The notes under the pieces were generated by a model. That model was given only the letters and a program-made list of their open reading frames with translations, did no database searches and was not told the DNA's origin. DNA of 64,000 nucleotides from Gillisella vitis (lineage in GTDB: Bacteria > Pseudomonadota > Alphaproteobacteria > Rhizobiales > Rhizobiaceae). Positions 54,598-62,633 of the stretch are shown here, piece by piece (positions within the stretch are counted from its first letter, which is position 1; every line of letters starts with the position of its first letter). A program made the position numbers and the translations under genes. The stretch spans positions 496,001 through 560,000 of the forward strand of contig NZ_LMVL02000001.1 in the NCBI RefSeq assembly GCF_001541345.2. Reading direction: 5' to 3'.

Positions 54598-56217
54598 ATG
54601 AAATTTCGTCTATTCGGCGGAGCTGTGGCCGTGTCGGTTGCGGCTTTGCTCACCAGCCCGGCTGTTGCTTTTGAAGGCAGAAGCGTTGTGGCACCCGATT
54701 GCAATTATGGCGGCAAGATCAAGTCCATCGTGGCGACCGATGAACACACGGTAACCTTCTCGATGTGCTCGCCTGATCCGGCCTTCAAAGCCAAGGCGGC
54801 CTTCGTACCCTTCGGTATCCAGCCCGCCAAGCATATCGAAGAGGCTGGACCGAAGAAAAAGCTGCTCGAAAATCCGATCGGCACCGGGCCGTTCAAACTG
54901 GAAAGCTGGAATCGCGGCGATTCCATCACCATGACGCGCAATGAGAATTATTGGGGCGCCAAACCGGCTTTCGACAAGCTGGTGTTTCGCTGGAACCAGT
55001 CCGGCGCGGGGCGCCTGAATGAATTGCGCTCCGGCACCGTCGATGAAATCACCAATATCAGCCCTGATGATTTCGACAGCGTCAAGAATGATCCGGACCT
55101 GCAATTCCTGCCGCAGGAAAGCCCGAATATTCTCTATCTCGGCATGGTCAATACCGCCAAGCCCTTCGACAATGAGAAGGTGCGCCAAGCCATTGCCATG
55201 GGCATCGACCGTCAGCGCATCGTCGATAATTTCTATCCGAAGGGCTCGGTTGTCGCCACCCATTTCACCCCCTGTTCGCTGCCCAATGGCTGCGCGGGCA
55301 AGGATTGGTACGGGTTCGATGCCACTGCTGCCAAGAAACTGCTGGCCGATGCCGGTTTCCCGAATGGCTTCAAGACCAAGATCTACTACCGCGATGTGTT
55401 CCGCGCTTACCTGCCGGAACCAAGCGTCGTGGCCGTCGAGTTTCAGACGCAGCTGAAGAAAAATCTCGGTATCGACGCGGAAGTGGTTCCGATTGAATCG
55501 GGCAAATTCATCGATGATACCTCGGCAGGCCGGATCGATGGGCTCTATCTGCTGGGCTGGGGCGCGGACTATCCGCATGTCACCAACTTCCTCGATTATC
55601 ACTTCGGCAAGACATCGAAAATGTTCGGCACCACTTTCCCGGAAATTACCGAGGGGCTGACCAAGGGCGGGACGATCGCCGAGACAAAGACAGCCGAACC
55701 GGTCTATGCCGCCGTCAATGATGCCATTCGTAAGCATGTGCCGATGGTGCCGATCGTCCACGGCGCTGCTGCCTATGCTGCCAGGGCAACCTTGAAGAAT
55801 GCCATCGTCCGCCCCTTCGGTTCACCGCTGTTGCAGGATTCCGATCCGGGCAAGGATACGTTGGTCTTCATGCAGAATGCCGAGCCGATCAGCCTCTATT
55901 GCGGCGACGAAACGGATGGCGAAACGCTGAATGCCTGCACGCCGATTACGGAAGCGCTGCTGGATTACGCAAAGGACAGTGGCGATATTGTTCCCGCTCT
56001 GGCCACCAGCTGTGATGCCAATGCGGATTCGACCGTTTGGACCTGCAAGCTGCGGACCGGCGTGAAATTCACCGACGGCTCTGATTTTACCGCCAATGAT
56101 GTGGTGGTATCCTGGGCGGCGGGCATTGATGCTTCCAATCCGGCCCATGTCGGCAATACCGGCTCCTTCGACTATTTCTCCTCCCTGTGGGGCGGGTTGA
56201 TGAACGCGAAGAAGTAA
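54598..56217 (+). CDS. Peptide-type ABC substrate-binding protein with apparent circular permutation
   Basis: 539 residues from ATG 54598 with AAAGG upstream. After a Sec signal peptide (cleavage near AVA-FEG, residue 24) the protein starts at the middle of the family-5 fold: KIKSIVATDEHTVTFSMC, then NPIGTGPFKLESWNRGD, the C-terminal lobe and HVPMVPIVHGAAAY. The block that begins other family-5 proteins (residues about 421-539, with PITEALLDYAKDSGDIVPAL, TCKLRTGVKFTDGSDFTAND) comes last. All lobes are present, so it should fold and bind ligand. The three other binding proteins in this window have the normal order. It heads a BCDF operon; a terminator and a repeat follow. Confidence 0.88.
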   Translation: MKFRLFGGAVAVSVAALLTSPAVAFEGRSVVAPDCNYGGKIKSIVATDEHTVTFSMCSPDPAFKAKAAFVPFGIQPAKHIEEAGPKKKLLENPIGTGPFKLESWNRGDSITMTRNENYWGAKPAFDKLVFRWNQSGAGRLNELRSGTVDEITNISPDDFDSVKNDPDLQFLPQESPNILYLGMVNTAKPFDNEKVRQAIAMGIDRQRIVDNFYPKGSVVATHFTPCSLPNGCAGKDWYGFDATAAKKLLADAGFPNGFKTKIYYRDVFRAYLPEPSVVAVEFQTQLKKNLGIDAEVVPIESGKFIDDTSAGRIDGLYLLGWGADYPHVTNFLDYHFGKTSKMFGTTFPEITEGLTKGGTIAETKTAEPVYAAVNDAIRKHVPMVPIVHGAAAYAARATLKNAIVRPFGSPLLQDSDPGKDTLVFMQNAEPISLYCGDETDGETLNACTPITEALLDYAKDSGDIVPALATSCDANADSTVWTCKLRTGVKFTDGSDFTANDVVVSWAAGIDASNPAHVGNTGSFDYFSSLWGGLMNAKK

Positions 56218-56259
56218 ACATGAGGATTTCGACGCTTCGGGCTAGGCGTAAATGTCTGG

Positions 56260-56286
56260 CCCGTCATGTCTGACGGGGTCGTTTTT
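56260..56286 (+). terminator. Hairpin plus T-run after the binding-protein gene
   Basis: CCCGTCA (56260-56266) and TGACGGG (56271-56277) form a 7-bp stem with a TGTC loop, followed by GTCGTTTTT. It lies 43 bp after the binding-protein stop and before the permease genes, so partial termination would raise receptor over channel expression. Confidence 0.6.
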
Positions 56287-56298
56287 ATATGCCGTTTA

Positions 56299-56471
56299 CC
56301 CCCCTCTGTCCTGCCGGACATCTCCCCCTCAAGGGGGGAGATCGATGCGTGGTTTGCCCCTCGCTCGAATCTCATGCATCGAAACTTGCTTCATATCCAA
56401 TGAAGCGGGTGGGCTGAGACCATCTGATCTCCCTCCTTGAGGGGGAGATGCCCGGCACGGCAGAGGGGGGG
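56299..56471. repeat. MITE-like element with 44-bp terminal inverted repeats
   Basis: The arms 56299-56342 and 56427-56471 are inverted copies of about 44 bp that differ at roughly four positions plus one base in a C-run. Each arm has the core CATCTCCCCCTCAAGG. The interior of about 84 bp has no open frame. The core resembles a repeat widespread between genes in rhizobia. It lies within the 328-bp gap between the binding-protein and permease genes and ends about 75 bp before the permease ATG. Confidence 0.8.
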
Positions 56472-56545
56472 TCCTGGCGCAGTCGCCTATCGATGACATC
56501 TGACAAACCAAACGGCGCTGTAAAATCTGGTAATGAGGACCTGAA

Positions 56546-57625
56546 ATGCTTGGATATGCAGCCAAACGCCTGCTGATTTCCATCCCGGTGATTTTTGGCA
56601 TCCTGATCGTGACTTTCGCGCTCGCCCGGCTGATCCCCGGCGATCCCTGCAAGGCCATGCTGGGAGAGAAGGCCACCGCCGAGACCTGTGCCGCCTTCAT
56701 CACGCGCTACGGCTTCGATAAGCCGCTGCCGACGCAGTTTTTCATTTATATGGGCGATATGCTGCGGGGTGATTTCGGCACATCGGTGCGCTTTTCGCGG
56801 CCTGTGACGCAGATCATTATCGAGCGTCTGCCGATGACCGCCGAACTTGCGGTTCTGGCGCTGATCACCGCGACCATTATCGGTGTCGGGCTCGGCGTTA
56901 TCGCCGCCCGCCGTCATAATTCCGCAGCCGATGTTGGCACCATGATTGTTGCCAATGCCGGCATTTCCATGCCGGTGTTCTGGCTGGGGCTGATGCTGGC
57001 CTATCTGTTCGGGGTGATGCTGCGCGGTACGCCCTTCTGGCTGCCGCCATCCGGACGGCTTTCCGCCGGTGTCAATTCCATTCCCTTTTACGAGGTCTGG
57101 CACTGGCAATTGGCGGCGGATAGCGGCTGGAGCAAGGTGCTCGAATTCTTCTCCAACTTTTATATTCTGAACGCCTTGATTACCGGCAACTGGACGGTGT
57201 TCTGGGATGCGATACGTCATATGATCTTGCCCGTCATGGCGCTGTCTACCATTCCGATGGCGGTGATTGCCCGCATGACCCGCTCCTCGCTGCTGGATGT
57301 GCTGGGGCGTGATTATGTCCGCACCGCCCGGGCCAAGGGCGTGCCCGAAAAACGTGTGGTCAGCGAACATGCGCTGGGCAATGCGCTGTTACCGGTTGTC
57401 ACCATTCTGGGCTTGCAAATGGGCGCCCTGCTCAGTGGCGCCGTGTTGACCGAAACCGTTTTTGGCCTGTCCGGCGTGGGGCGTATGCTGGTGGAGGCGA
57501 TATTTGCGCGGGACTATCCTGTCGTGCAGGCCTTCACGGTGATGATTGCCGTGTCCTACGTGGCCATCAACCTGCTGGTGGACCTTTCCTACACCTATCT
57601 CGATCCCCGCATTCGCCCACAATAG
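56546..57625 (+). CDS. Peptide-type ABC transporter permease (DppB-like), third system
   Basis: 359 residues, longer than the two other DppB-like proteins because of a periplasmic insertion (about residues 165-215, rich in Trp and Pro: PFYEVWHWQLAADSGW). Family signs are LARLIPGDPCKAMLG after the first helix, MRGDFGTSV-like LRGDFGTSVRFSRPV, and the EAA loop GRDYVRTARAKGVPEKRVVS. The insertion also occurs in permeases paired with larger family-5 receptors. It is the channel subunit of the importer whose receptor is permuted. GAGGAC precedes the ATG. Confidence 0.92.
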   Translation: MLGYAAKRLLISIPVIFGILIVTFALARLIPGDPCKAMLGEKATAETCAAFITRYGFDKPLPTQFFIYMGDMLRGDFGTSVRFSRPVTQIIIERLPMTAELAVLALITATIIGVGLGVIAARRHNSAADVGTMIVANAGISMPVFWLGLMLAYLFGVMLRGTPFWLPPSGRLSAGVNSIPFYEVWHWQLAADSGWSKVLEFFSNFYILNALITGNWTVFWDAIRHMILPVMALSTIPMAVIARMTRSSLLDVLGRDYVRTARAKGVPEKRVVSEHALGNALLPVVTILGLQMGALLSGAVLTETVFGLSGVGRMLVEAIFARDYPVVQAFTVMIAVSYVAINLLVDLSYTYLDPRIRPQ

Positions 57626-57633
57626 GACAGTTC

Positions 57634-58587
57634 ATGACGCGCTTGAATAGTGTATCGGCCAGTGCAGCAGAGGCCATTCTTGAAGATGGCCTGATTGGTG
57701 AACCGGTCGCCCAATGGCGGAGAACCTGGGGACGGCTGCTCAGGCTGCGCTCCGGGCAGGTCGGGTTGTTCATCATTGGCATGCTGATCCTGATTGCCAT
57801 TTTCGCACCGGTACTGGCCCCTTACGATCCCGATCAGGTGTTGATCGGGGTCGAGCAGGTCAAGCGCCGCGAGCCGCCCTGTGTGCATCTGCTTGGATGT
57901 GACGCCAGCCGTCCGCAGCACATCATGGGTGTCGATGGCAATGCCCGCGATTCCTTCTCGCGTATCCTGTATGGTACGCGCGTCAGTCTGGTGATTGGCC
58001 TGACCACCGTCACCTGCGCGCTGTTCTTTGGCGTGCTGCTGGGGGCGATTGCCGGGTATTTTCGGGGCTGGGTGGACAATATCATCATGCGGATCATGGA
58101 TGTGATCCTTGGTTTTCCGTCGCTGCTGCTGGCCATTGCCATTGTTGCGGTTCTGGGGCCGGGCATTCGCAATGCATTGCTGGCCATCTCCATCGTCTCG
58201 GTTCCCGCCTATGCCCGCGTCACCCGTGCCAGCGTGCTGTCGGTGAAAACCTTTGATTTTGTTGCCGCCACGCGGGTGCTGGGTGGCAGCAAATGGCGCA
58301 TCCTGTTTCGCCGTGTGCTGCCCAATGCCATCACGCCGATTGTGGTGCTGGCAACACTTGGAGTGGCCACCGCCATTCTCGATGCGGCTGGCCTGAGCTT
58401 CCTTGGCCTTGGCGCACAGCCGCCGACGCCGGAATGGGGGACGATGCTGGGGGCTGCCCGCAACGAGATCTTTTCCGCGCCGCATCTGGTGTTTTTTCCC
58501 GGCCTTGCCATCATGCTGACCGTGCTTGGCTTCAACCTTCTCGGAGACGGGCTGCGTGATGCCCTCGATCCGCGGCTCCATACGTGA
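57634..58587 (+). CDS. Peptide-type ABC transporter permease (DppC-like), third system
   Basis: 317 residues. After the first membrane helix the periplasmic part has an insertion ([20 protein letters not shown]) before [20 protein letters not shown], where the normal FGTDxxGRD motif is replaced by MGVDGNARD. The EAA-like loop reads [20 protein letters not shown] and the C-terminal motif is [16 protein letters not shown]. The altered periplasmic region may match the altered receptor. It lies 8 bp after the DppB-like gene. Confidence 0.92.
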   Translation: MTRLNSVSASAAEAILEDGLIGEPVAQWRRTWGRLLRLRSGQVGLFIIGMLILIAIFAPVLAPYDPDQVLIGVEQVKRREPPCVHLLGCDASRPQHIMGVDGNARDSFSRILYGTRVSLVIGLTTVTCALFFGVLLGAIAGYFRGWVDNIIMRIMDVILGFPSLLLAIAIVAVLGPGIRNALLAISIVSVPAYARVTRASVLSVKTFDFVAATRVLGGSKWRILFRRVLPNAITPIVVLATLGVATAILDAAGLSFLGLGAQPPTPEWGTMLGAARNEIFSAPHLVFFPGLAIMLTVLGFNLLGDGLRDALDPRLHT

Positions 58588-58594
58588 GGACAGC

Positions 58595-59611
58595 ATGACC
58601 CGGCCTATTCTGGAGATCCGCGATCTCACCACCCATTTCCAAACCCGATCCGGCACCGCCCGCGCGGTCGATAAGGTTTCGCTGTCGCTTGAGGCGGGGC
58701 AAACGCTTTGCATTGTTGGCGAAAGCGGCTGCGGTAAATCCATCACCTCCCTAAGCATCATGGGGCTTGTGCCCTATCCCGGCAAAATCATCGGTGGCGA
58801 AGTGCTGCTGGATGGGGTCGATCTGCGCAGCATGTCACCGATGGACCTCAGCAAGGTGCGTGGCAACCGGATTTCGATGATTTTTCAAGACCCTTCCTCC
58901 TCGCTCAATCCGGTCCACACCGTGGGGCGGCAGATTGCCGAGGCTTACCGCCTGCATAAAAACATGGGTAAGCGCGAAGCCGAGGATGCGGCAATCGCCA
59001 TGCTGAAAGCCGTCGGCATTCCCGATCCCCAGCGCCGTATGAAGGCCTACCCGCATGAAATGTCCGGCGGCATGGCGCAGCGGGTGATGATTGCCATGGC
59101 GCTGGCCTGCCAGCCGGAAGTGCTGATTGCCGATGAGCCGACCACCGCGCTGGATGTGACCATTCAGGCGCAAATTCTGGATTTGATGCGCGATTTGCAG
59201 CGCGATTTCGGCACCGCCATCATTCTGATCACCCATGATCTCGGTGTGGTGGCTGAAATGGCCGACCATGTGGCGGTGATGTATGCCGGGCAAGTGGTGG
59301 AATTGGCGGATGTGCGAACCCTGTTCAAGTCACCAAAGCATCCCTACACGCAAGCCTTGCTGCGCTCGGTGCCAGTGCTGGGAGAATCCCCTGAGATGCT
59401 GGAAGTCATCGATGGCCGTGTGCCGCAATTGACCCATCTGCCGCAGGGCTGTCTGTTCGCGCCCCGCTGTACAGCCCGGCGTGAGGCCAATGAACCGCGC
59501 TGTCTGAGCGAAGTTCCGGCGCTCACCGAAATCCAAAAGGCCCATCACTGTCGATGCTGGCTGACCGAACCGGCGACGCTCGCCGGTGAACAAGAGGTTC
59601 AGCCCGCATGA
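58595..59611 (+). CDS. Peptide-type ABC transporter ATP-binding protein (DppD-like), third system
   Basis: 338 residues from ATG 58595 with GAGGA upstream; the frame extends to 58526 inside the previous gene. Walker [10 protein letters not shown]-loop [11 protein letters not shown], signature [15 protein letters not shown] (Ala where Arg is usual), Walker [14 protein letters not shown] and switch histidine in [11 protein letters not shown] are complete. The C-terminus has the DppD-type tail with CLFAPRC and HHCRCW cysteines, which in some homologues bind an iron-sulfur cluster. It overlaps the DppF-like gene by 4 bp. Confidence 0.92.
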   Translation: MTRPILEIRDLTTHFQTRSGTARAVDKVSLSLEAGQTLCIVGESGCGKSITSLSIMGLVPYPGKIIGGEVLLDGVDLRSMSPMDLSKVRGNRISMIFQDPSSSLNPVHTVGRQIAEAYRLHKNMGKREAEDAAIAMLKAVGIPDPQRRMKAYPHEMSGGMAQRVMIAMALACQPEVLIADEPTTALDVTIQAQILDLMRDLQRDFGTAIILITHDLGVVAEMADHVAVMYAGQVVELADVRTLFKSPKHPYTQALLRSVPVLGESPEMLEVIDGRVPQLTHLPQGCLFAPRCTARREANEPRCLSEVPALTEIQKAHHCRCWLTEPATLAGEQEVQPA

Positions 59612-60582
59612 GCGCCCTGATCGAAATGAACGGCATCAAAATGGCCTTCGCCGTGACCGGCGGGGCGTTCCAGCGGGTGAAAGGCTATGTCAACGCCGTC
59701 AACGATGTGAGCCTCACCATCGAGCGCGGCCGCACGCTGGGTGTGGTCGGTGAAAGCGGCTGCGGAAAATCGACGCTGGCCCGCATCGTGGTGGGTCTGT
59801 TTGCGCCGACCGCAGGCGAAATCATCTTTGATGACAAGCAGATTGCCGGACCCGGCATGGGCGTTGATTTCGCCTCCAGCCGCCGCATCCAGATTGTCTT
59901 TCAAGACCCCTATTCCTCGCTTGATCCACGGTTGCCGATTGGCGATTCCATTGCCGAAGGCTTGGTGATCCATGGCATTGGCGACAAAGCCAGTCGTCGC
60001 AAGGCGGTTGCTGACATGCTGGAACTGGTGGGCCTGCCGCCGCAAGCCGCAGACCGCTATCCGCATGAATTTTCCGGCGGCCAGCGCCAGCGTATCGGCA
60101 TTGCCCGCGCCCTCATTCTCCAACCGGAATTTCTGGTCTGTGATGAGCCAACCTCGGCGCTCGACGTTTCGGTGCAGGCGCAAATCCTGAACCTCTTGAA
60201 GCGGCTGAAAACCCAGCTCAACCTGACCATGATGTTCATTTCCCACAATCTGGCCGTCGTGCGCCACATCGCCGATGATGTGGTGGTGATGTATCTTGGC
60301 CATGCGGTGGAACTTGGCCCGGTGGAAGCGCTGTTTACCAATCCGCGCCATCCCTATACCAAGGCCCTTCTTTCGGCGACGTTGATTGCCGATCCTGACC
60401 GGCGCGGCGAGCGGATCAAGCTCGTCGGCGAAATGCCGTCTCCGCTCAATCCACCCACGGGCTGTCCCTTCCATCCGCGCTGCACGCTGGCCAACGGCCG
60501 CTGCAAGGCGGAAATGCCGCTGATGACCATGGCCGATACCGTCCAGGTGGCCTGTCATGCCGTTGAAGAAGGCCGGGCTTAA
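59608..60582 (+). CDS. Peptide-type ABC transporter ATP-binding protein (DppF-like), third system
   Basis: 324 residues. Walker [13 protein letters not shown]-loop [12 protein letters not shown], signature [15 protein letters not shown], Walker [14 protein letters not shown] and switch histidine in [11 protein letters not shown] are intact. The C-terminal tail has the CPFHPRC and CKAEMP cysteine pattern of OppF/DppF proteins. It is the partner of the DppD-like subunit and is 21 bp upstream of the peptidase gene. Confidence 0.92.
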   Translation: MSALIEMNGIKMAFAVTGGAFQRVKGYVNAVNDVSLTIERGRTLGVVGESGCGKSTLARIVVGLFAPTAGEIIFDDKQIAGPGMGVDFASSRRIQIVFQDPYSSLDPRLPIGDSIAEGLVIHGIGDKASRRKAVADMLELVGLPPQAADRYPHEFSGGQRQRIGIARALILQPEFLVCDEPTSALDVSVQAQILNLLKRLKTQLNLTMMFISHNLAVVRHIADDVVVMYLGHAVELGPVEALFTNPRHPYTKALLSATLIADPDRRGERIKLVGEMPSPLNPPTGCPFHPRCTLANGRCKAEMPLMTMADTVQVACHAVEEGRA

Positions 60583-60603
60583 ATTTTACCAAGGAAACAG
60601 ACC

Positions 60604-61749
60604 ATGTCCTTTCACACATCTCCACCTAAAATCTCCATGGAAGAGCGGGTTCTCCGGCTGGAGACCCTTCGAAAGACCATGGTGGAAAAGGATATCGGCG
60701 CGGTGCTGATCGGCTCTACCGAGAGCCTGCGCTATTTCACCGGGCTGGTCTGGCATGGCAGCGAACGGCTTGTGGGTGCGGTGATTACAGCATCGGAGCT
60801 TGTCTATGTGGTGCCGGGCTTTGAGCGCAGCCGGGTGGAGACATTGCCGCATCTTCCCGGCGACATCAGGGTGTGGGAAGAAGATGAAAGCAGCGCCGCC
60901 CTTGTCGCGTCCTTCCTGCCACACGGCAGCACGCTCGCGGTGGACGATTCCGTGCCGCTTTTCGTCTACAATGCGCTCAAACGCGAGATAGCAGCCGATC
61001 GGTTGATCGATGGCGGACCGTTTCTGCGCGGTCAGCGCCTGCGAAAATCCGCCACGGAAATCGCCATTATCCAATATGCGATGAACCTGACACTGGATGT
61101 GCAGCGCAAAGCCCATGCCATGATCCGGCCCGGCATTGCGGCCTCGGAGATCGTGCGCTTTATTGATGACGAACACCGACGCCTAGGCGCCAGCAACGGC
61201 TCCAGCTTCTGCATCGTCTCCTTTGGCGAGACCACGTCCCTGCCGCATGGGGCGGATGGCGAGCAATATTACCAGCCGGGCGATGTGGTGCTTGTCGATA
61301 CCGGCTGCCGCATCGATGGCTATAACTCCGATATCACCCGCACCTATATGCTGGAAGAGCCAACTGCCGAGTTTGCCCGCATCTGGGCGATTGAGCGGGC
61401 CGCCCAGCAGGCGGTTTTCGATGCCGCCCGGATTGGCGCGACCTGTGGTAGCCTGGATGATGCCGCCCGTGATGTGCTGACCCGCCACGGCCTCGGCCCG
61501 GATTACCAGCTTCCCGGACTGCCTCACCGCGCTGGCCATGGTCTTGGCCTTGAGGGACACGAGGAGCCCTATATCGTGCGCGGCAACACTGTTCGCCTTG
61601 AAGAAGGAATGTGCTTTTCCTGCGAGCCGATGATCGTGCTGCCCGGACAATTCGGCCTGCGTCTGGAAGACATCATTTACATGACATCGGATGGGCCGAA
61701 GTGGTTTACCCAGCCCGCCAAGGGGCCGACCGAGCCTTGCCCGGGATAA
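60604..61749 (+). CDS. M24 metallopeptidase, Xaa-Pro aminopeptidase/dipeptidase-like
   Basis: 381 residues. An N-terminal creatinase-like domain (about 1-150) precedes the pita-bread catalytic domain. The five metal ligands are visible: the Asp pair in VDTGCRIDGYNSDITRT, His in RAGHGLGLEGHEEP, Glu in SCEPMIVLP and Glu in LRLEDII. It removes residues next to proline or splits X-Pro dipeptides in the cytoplasm. As last gene of the third importer operon, with an M20 dipeptidase across the intergenic region, it points to proline-containing peptides as one substrate group. AAGGAAA precedes the ATG. Confidence 0.92.
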   Translation: MSFHTSPPKISMEERVLRLETLRKTMVEKDIGAVLIGSTESLRYFTGLVWHGSERLVGAVITASELVYVVPGFERSRVETLPHLPGDIRVWEEDESSAALVASFLPHGSTLAVDDSVPLFVYNALKREIAADRLIDGGPFLRGQRLRKSATEIAIIQYAMNLTLDVQRKAHAMIRPGIAASEIVRFIDDEHRRLGASNGSSFCIVSFGETTSLPHGADGEQYYQPGDVVLVDTGCRIDGYNSDITRTYMLEEPTAEFARIWAIERAAQQAVFDAARIGATCGSLDDAARDVLTRHGLGPDYQLPGLPHRAGHGLGLEGHEEPYIVRGNTVRLEEGMCFSCEPMIVLPGQFGLRLEDIIYMTSDGPKWFTQPAKGPTEPCPG

Positions 61750-61805
61750 GGACAGTATCTGCCTGCCTAAAATAAAAGCAGAATGAAAAAATATGCAGAG
61801 TCGGA

Positions 61806-61864
61806 TTGACTCATCTCTTCGTTCGTCTGAGTATGAACCAATTATCAATTGGTTCGAACCAATG
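61806..61864 (+). promoter_or_regulatory. Promoter and perfect 9-bp dyad operator overlapping the GntR leader
   Basis: TTGACT (61806-61811) and GAGTAT (61829-61834) form a plausible promoter with a 17-base spacer. Next come GAACCAATT (61835-61843), ATC and AATTGGTTC (61847-61855), a perfect dyad, and a third half site GAACCAATG at 61856-61864 that abuts the ATG. Autorepression by the GntR protein is likely. Confidence 0.6.
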
Positions 61865-61865
61865 C

Positions 61866-62582
61866 ATGATTGACGATCACGACAATTCCAATCTCGCCCT
61901 GAACAAATTGCGTGAACTGCTGAGTTCCCGACGTTTTGCGGCAGGGGAAAAACTGCCGACGGAACGGTCGCTGTGTGAGGAACTTTGCCTTGGCCGCCGT
62001 TCGCTTCGCCGCGCCCTAGAGGTTCTGGAAGCCGAAGGGCTCATCTGGCGGCGGCAGGGTTCCGGCACGTTTGCCGGTGCGCGCCCTGACGCATTTGATG
62101 ACTATGTCGGTGCCCTGGTTGCTGGAACCGACCCGCTGGAAGTCATGGAGGTGCGCCTGCGGCTTGAGCCGCAATTGGCGCAACTGGCGGCTCTGCGGGC
62201 CAATGCCGCTGATGTGCAGGCCATGTATGATCTGGTGGGAAAGATCGGCGCCAGCAAGGATGCCGATGGACGTGAGCTTTGGGATGGCGCGCTGCATCGA
62301 AAGATTGCCCAATGCGCCGGCAACAGTCTTTTCCTGGCGCTGTTCGATGTGATGAACCGGACGCGGCAGGACCCGGCCTGGCAGGATATTCGTGAGCAGG
62401 CGCGGGCGTTTGCTCAAACCCGCCCTGTCACCCATGGCCAGCATCTCGCCATTATCGACCGGATTGCCTCGCGCGACCCGATCGGCGCGGGCGAAGCCAT
62501 GCGGACCCACCTTCTCACCCTGCAAGAGAGCCTGATCCGCATTACCTCGATCGATACCGCCGTCCACCTCGCAGAGGCATGA
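61866..62582 (+). CDS. GntR-family regulator, FadR subfamily
   Basis: 238 residues from ATG 61866; in-frame earlier starts would run through the operator and lack a ribosome-binding site. The ATG itself also lacks a clear Shine-Dalgarno, so the transcript may have a very short leader. The winged helix is FAAGEKLPTERSLCEELCLG and RRSLRRALEVLEAEGLIWRR; the FCD-type C-terminal domain has EVRLRLEPQLAQLAALRA and HRKIAQCAGNSLFLALF. It precedes a peptide-type binding-protein gene by 51 bp in the same direction and probably controls it. Confidence 0.88.
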   Translation: MIDDHDNSNLALNKLRELLSSRRFAAGEKLPTERSLCEELCLGRRSLRRALEVLEAEGLIWRRQGSGTFAGARPDAFDDYVGALVAGTDPLEVMEVRLRLEPQLAQLAALRANAADVQAMYDLVGKIGASKDADGRELWDGALHRKIAQCAGNSLFLALFDVMNRTRQDPAWQDIREQARAFAQTRPVTHGQHLAIIDRIASRDPIGAGEAMRTHLLTLQESLIRITSIDTAVHLAEA

Positions 62583-62633
62583 CGGCCAAGAACGGCCTAT
62601 CATCAGCATAAAAACAACAATGAGGGGAATGGC

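Noticed and set aside
56299..56471. Remnant of an insertion sequence
   Set aside because: The inverted arms have only about 84 bp between them, without coding sequence; a non-autonomous intergenic repeat explains it better.
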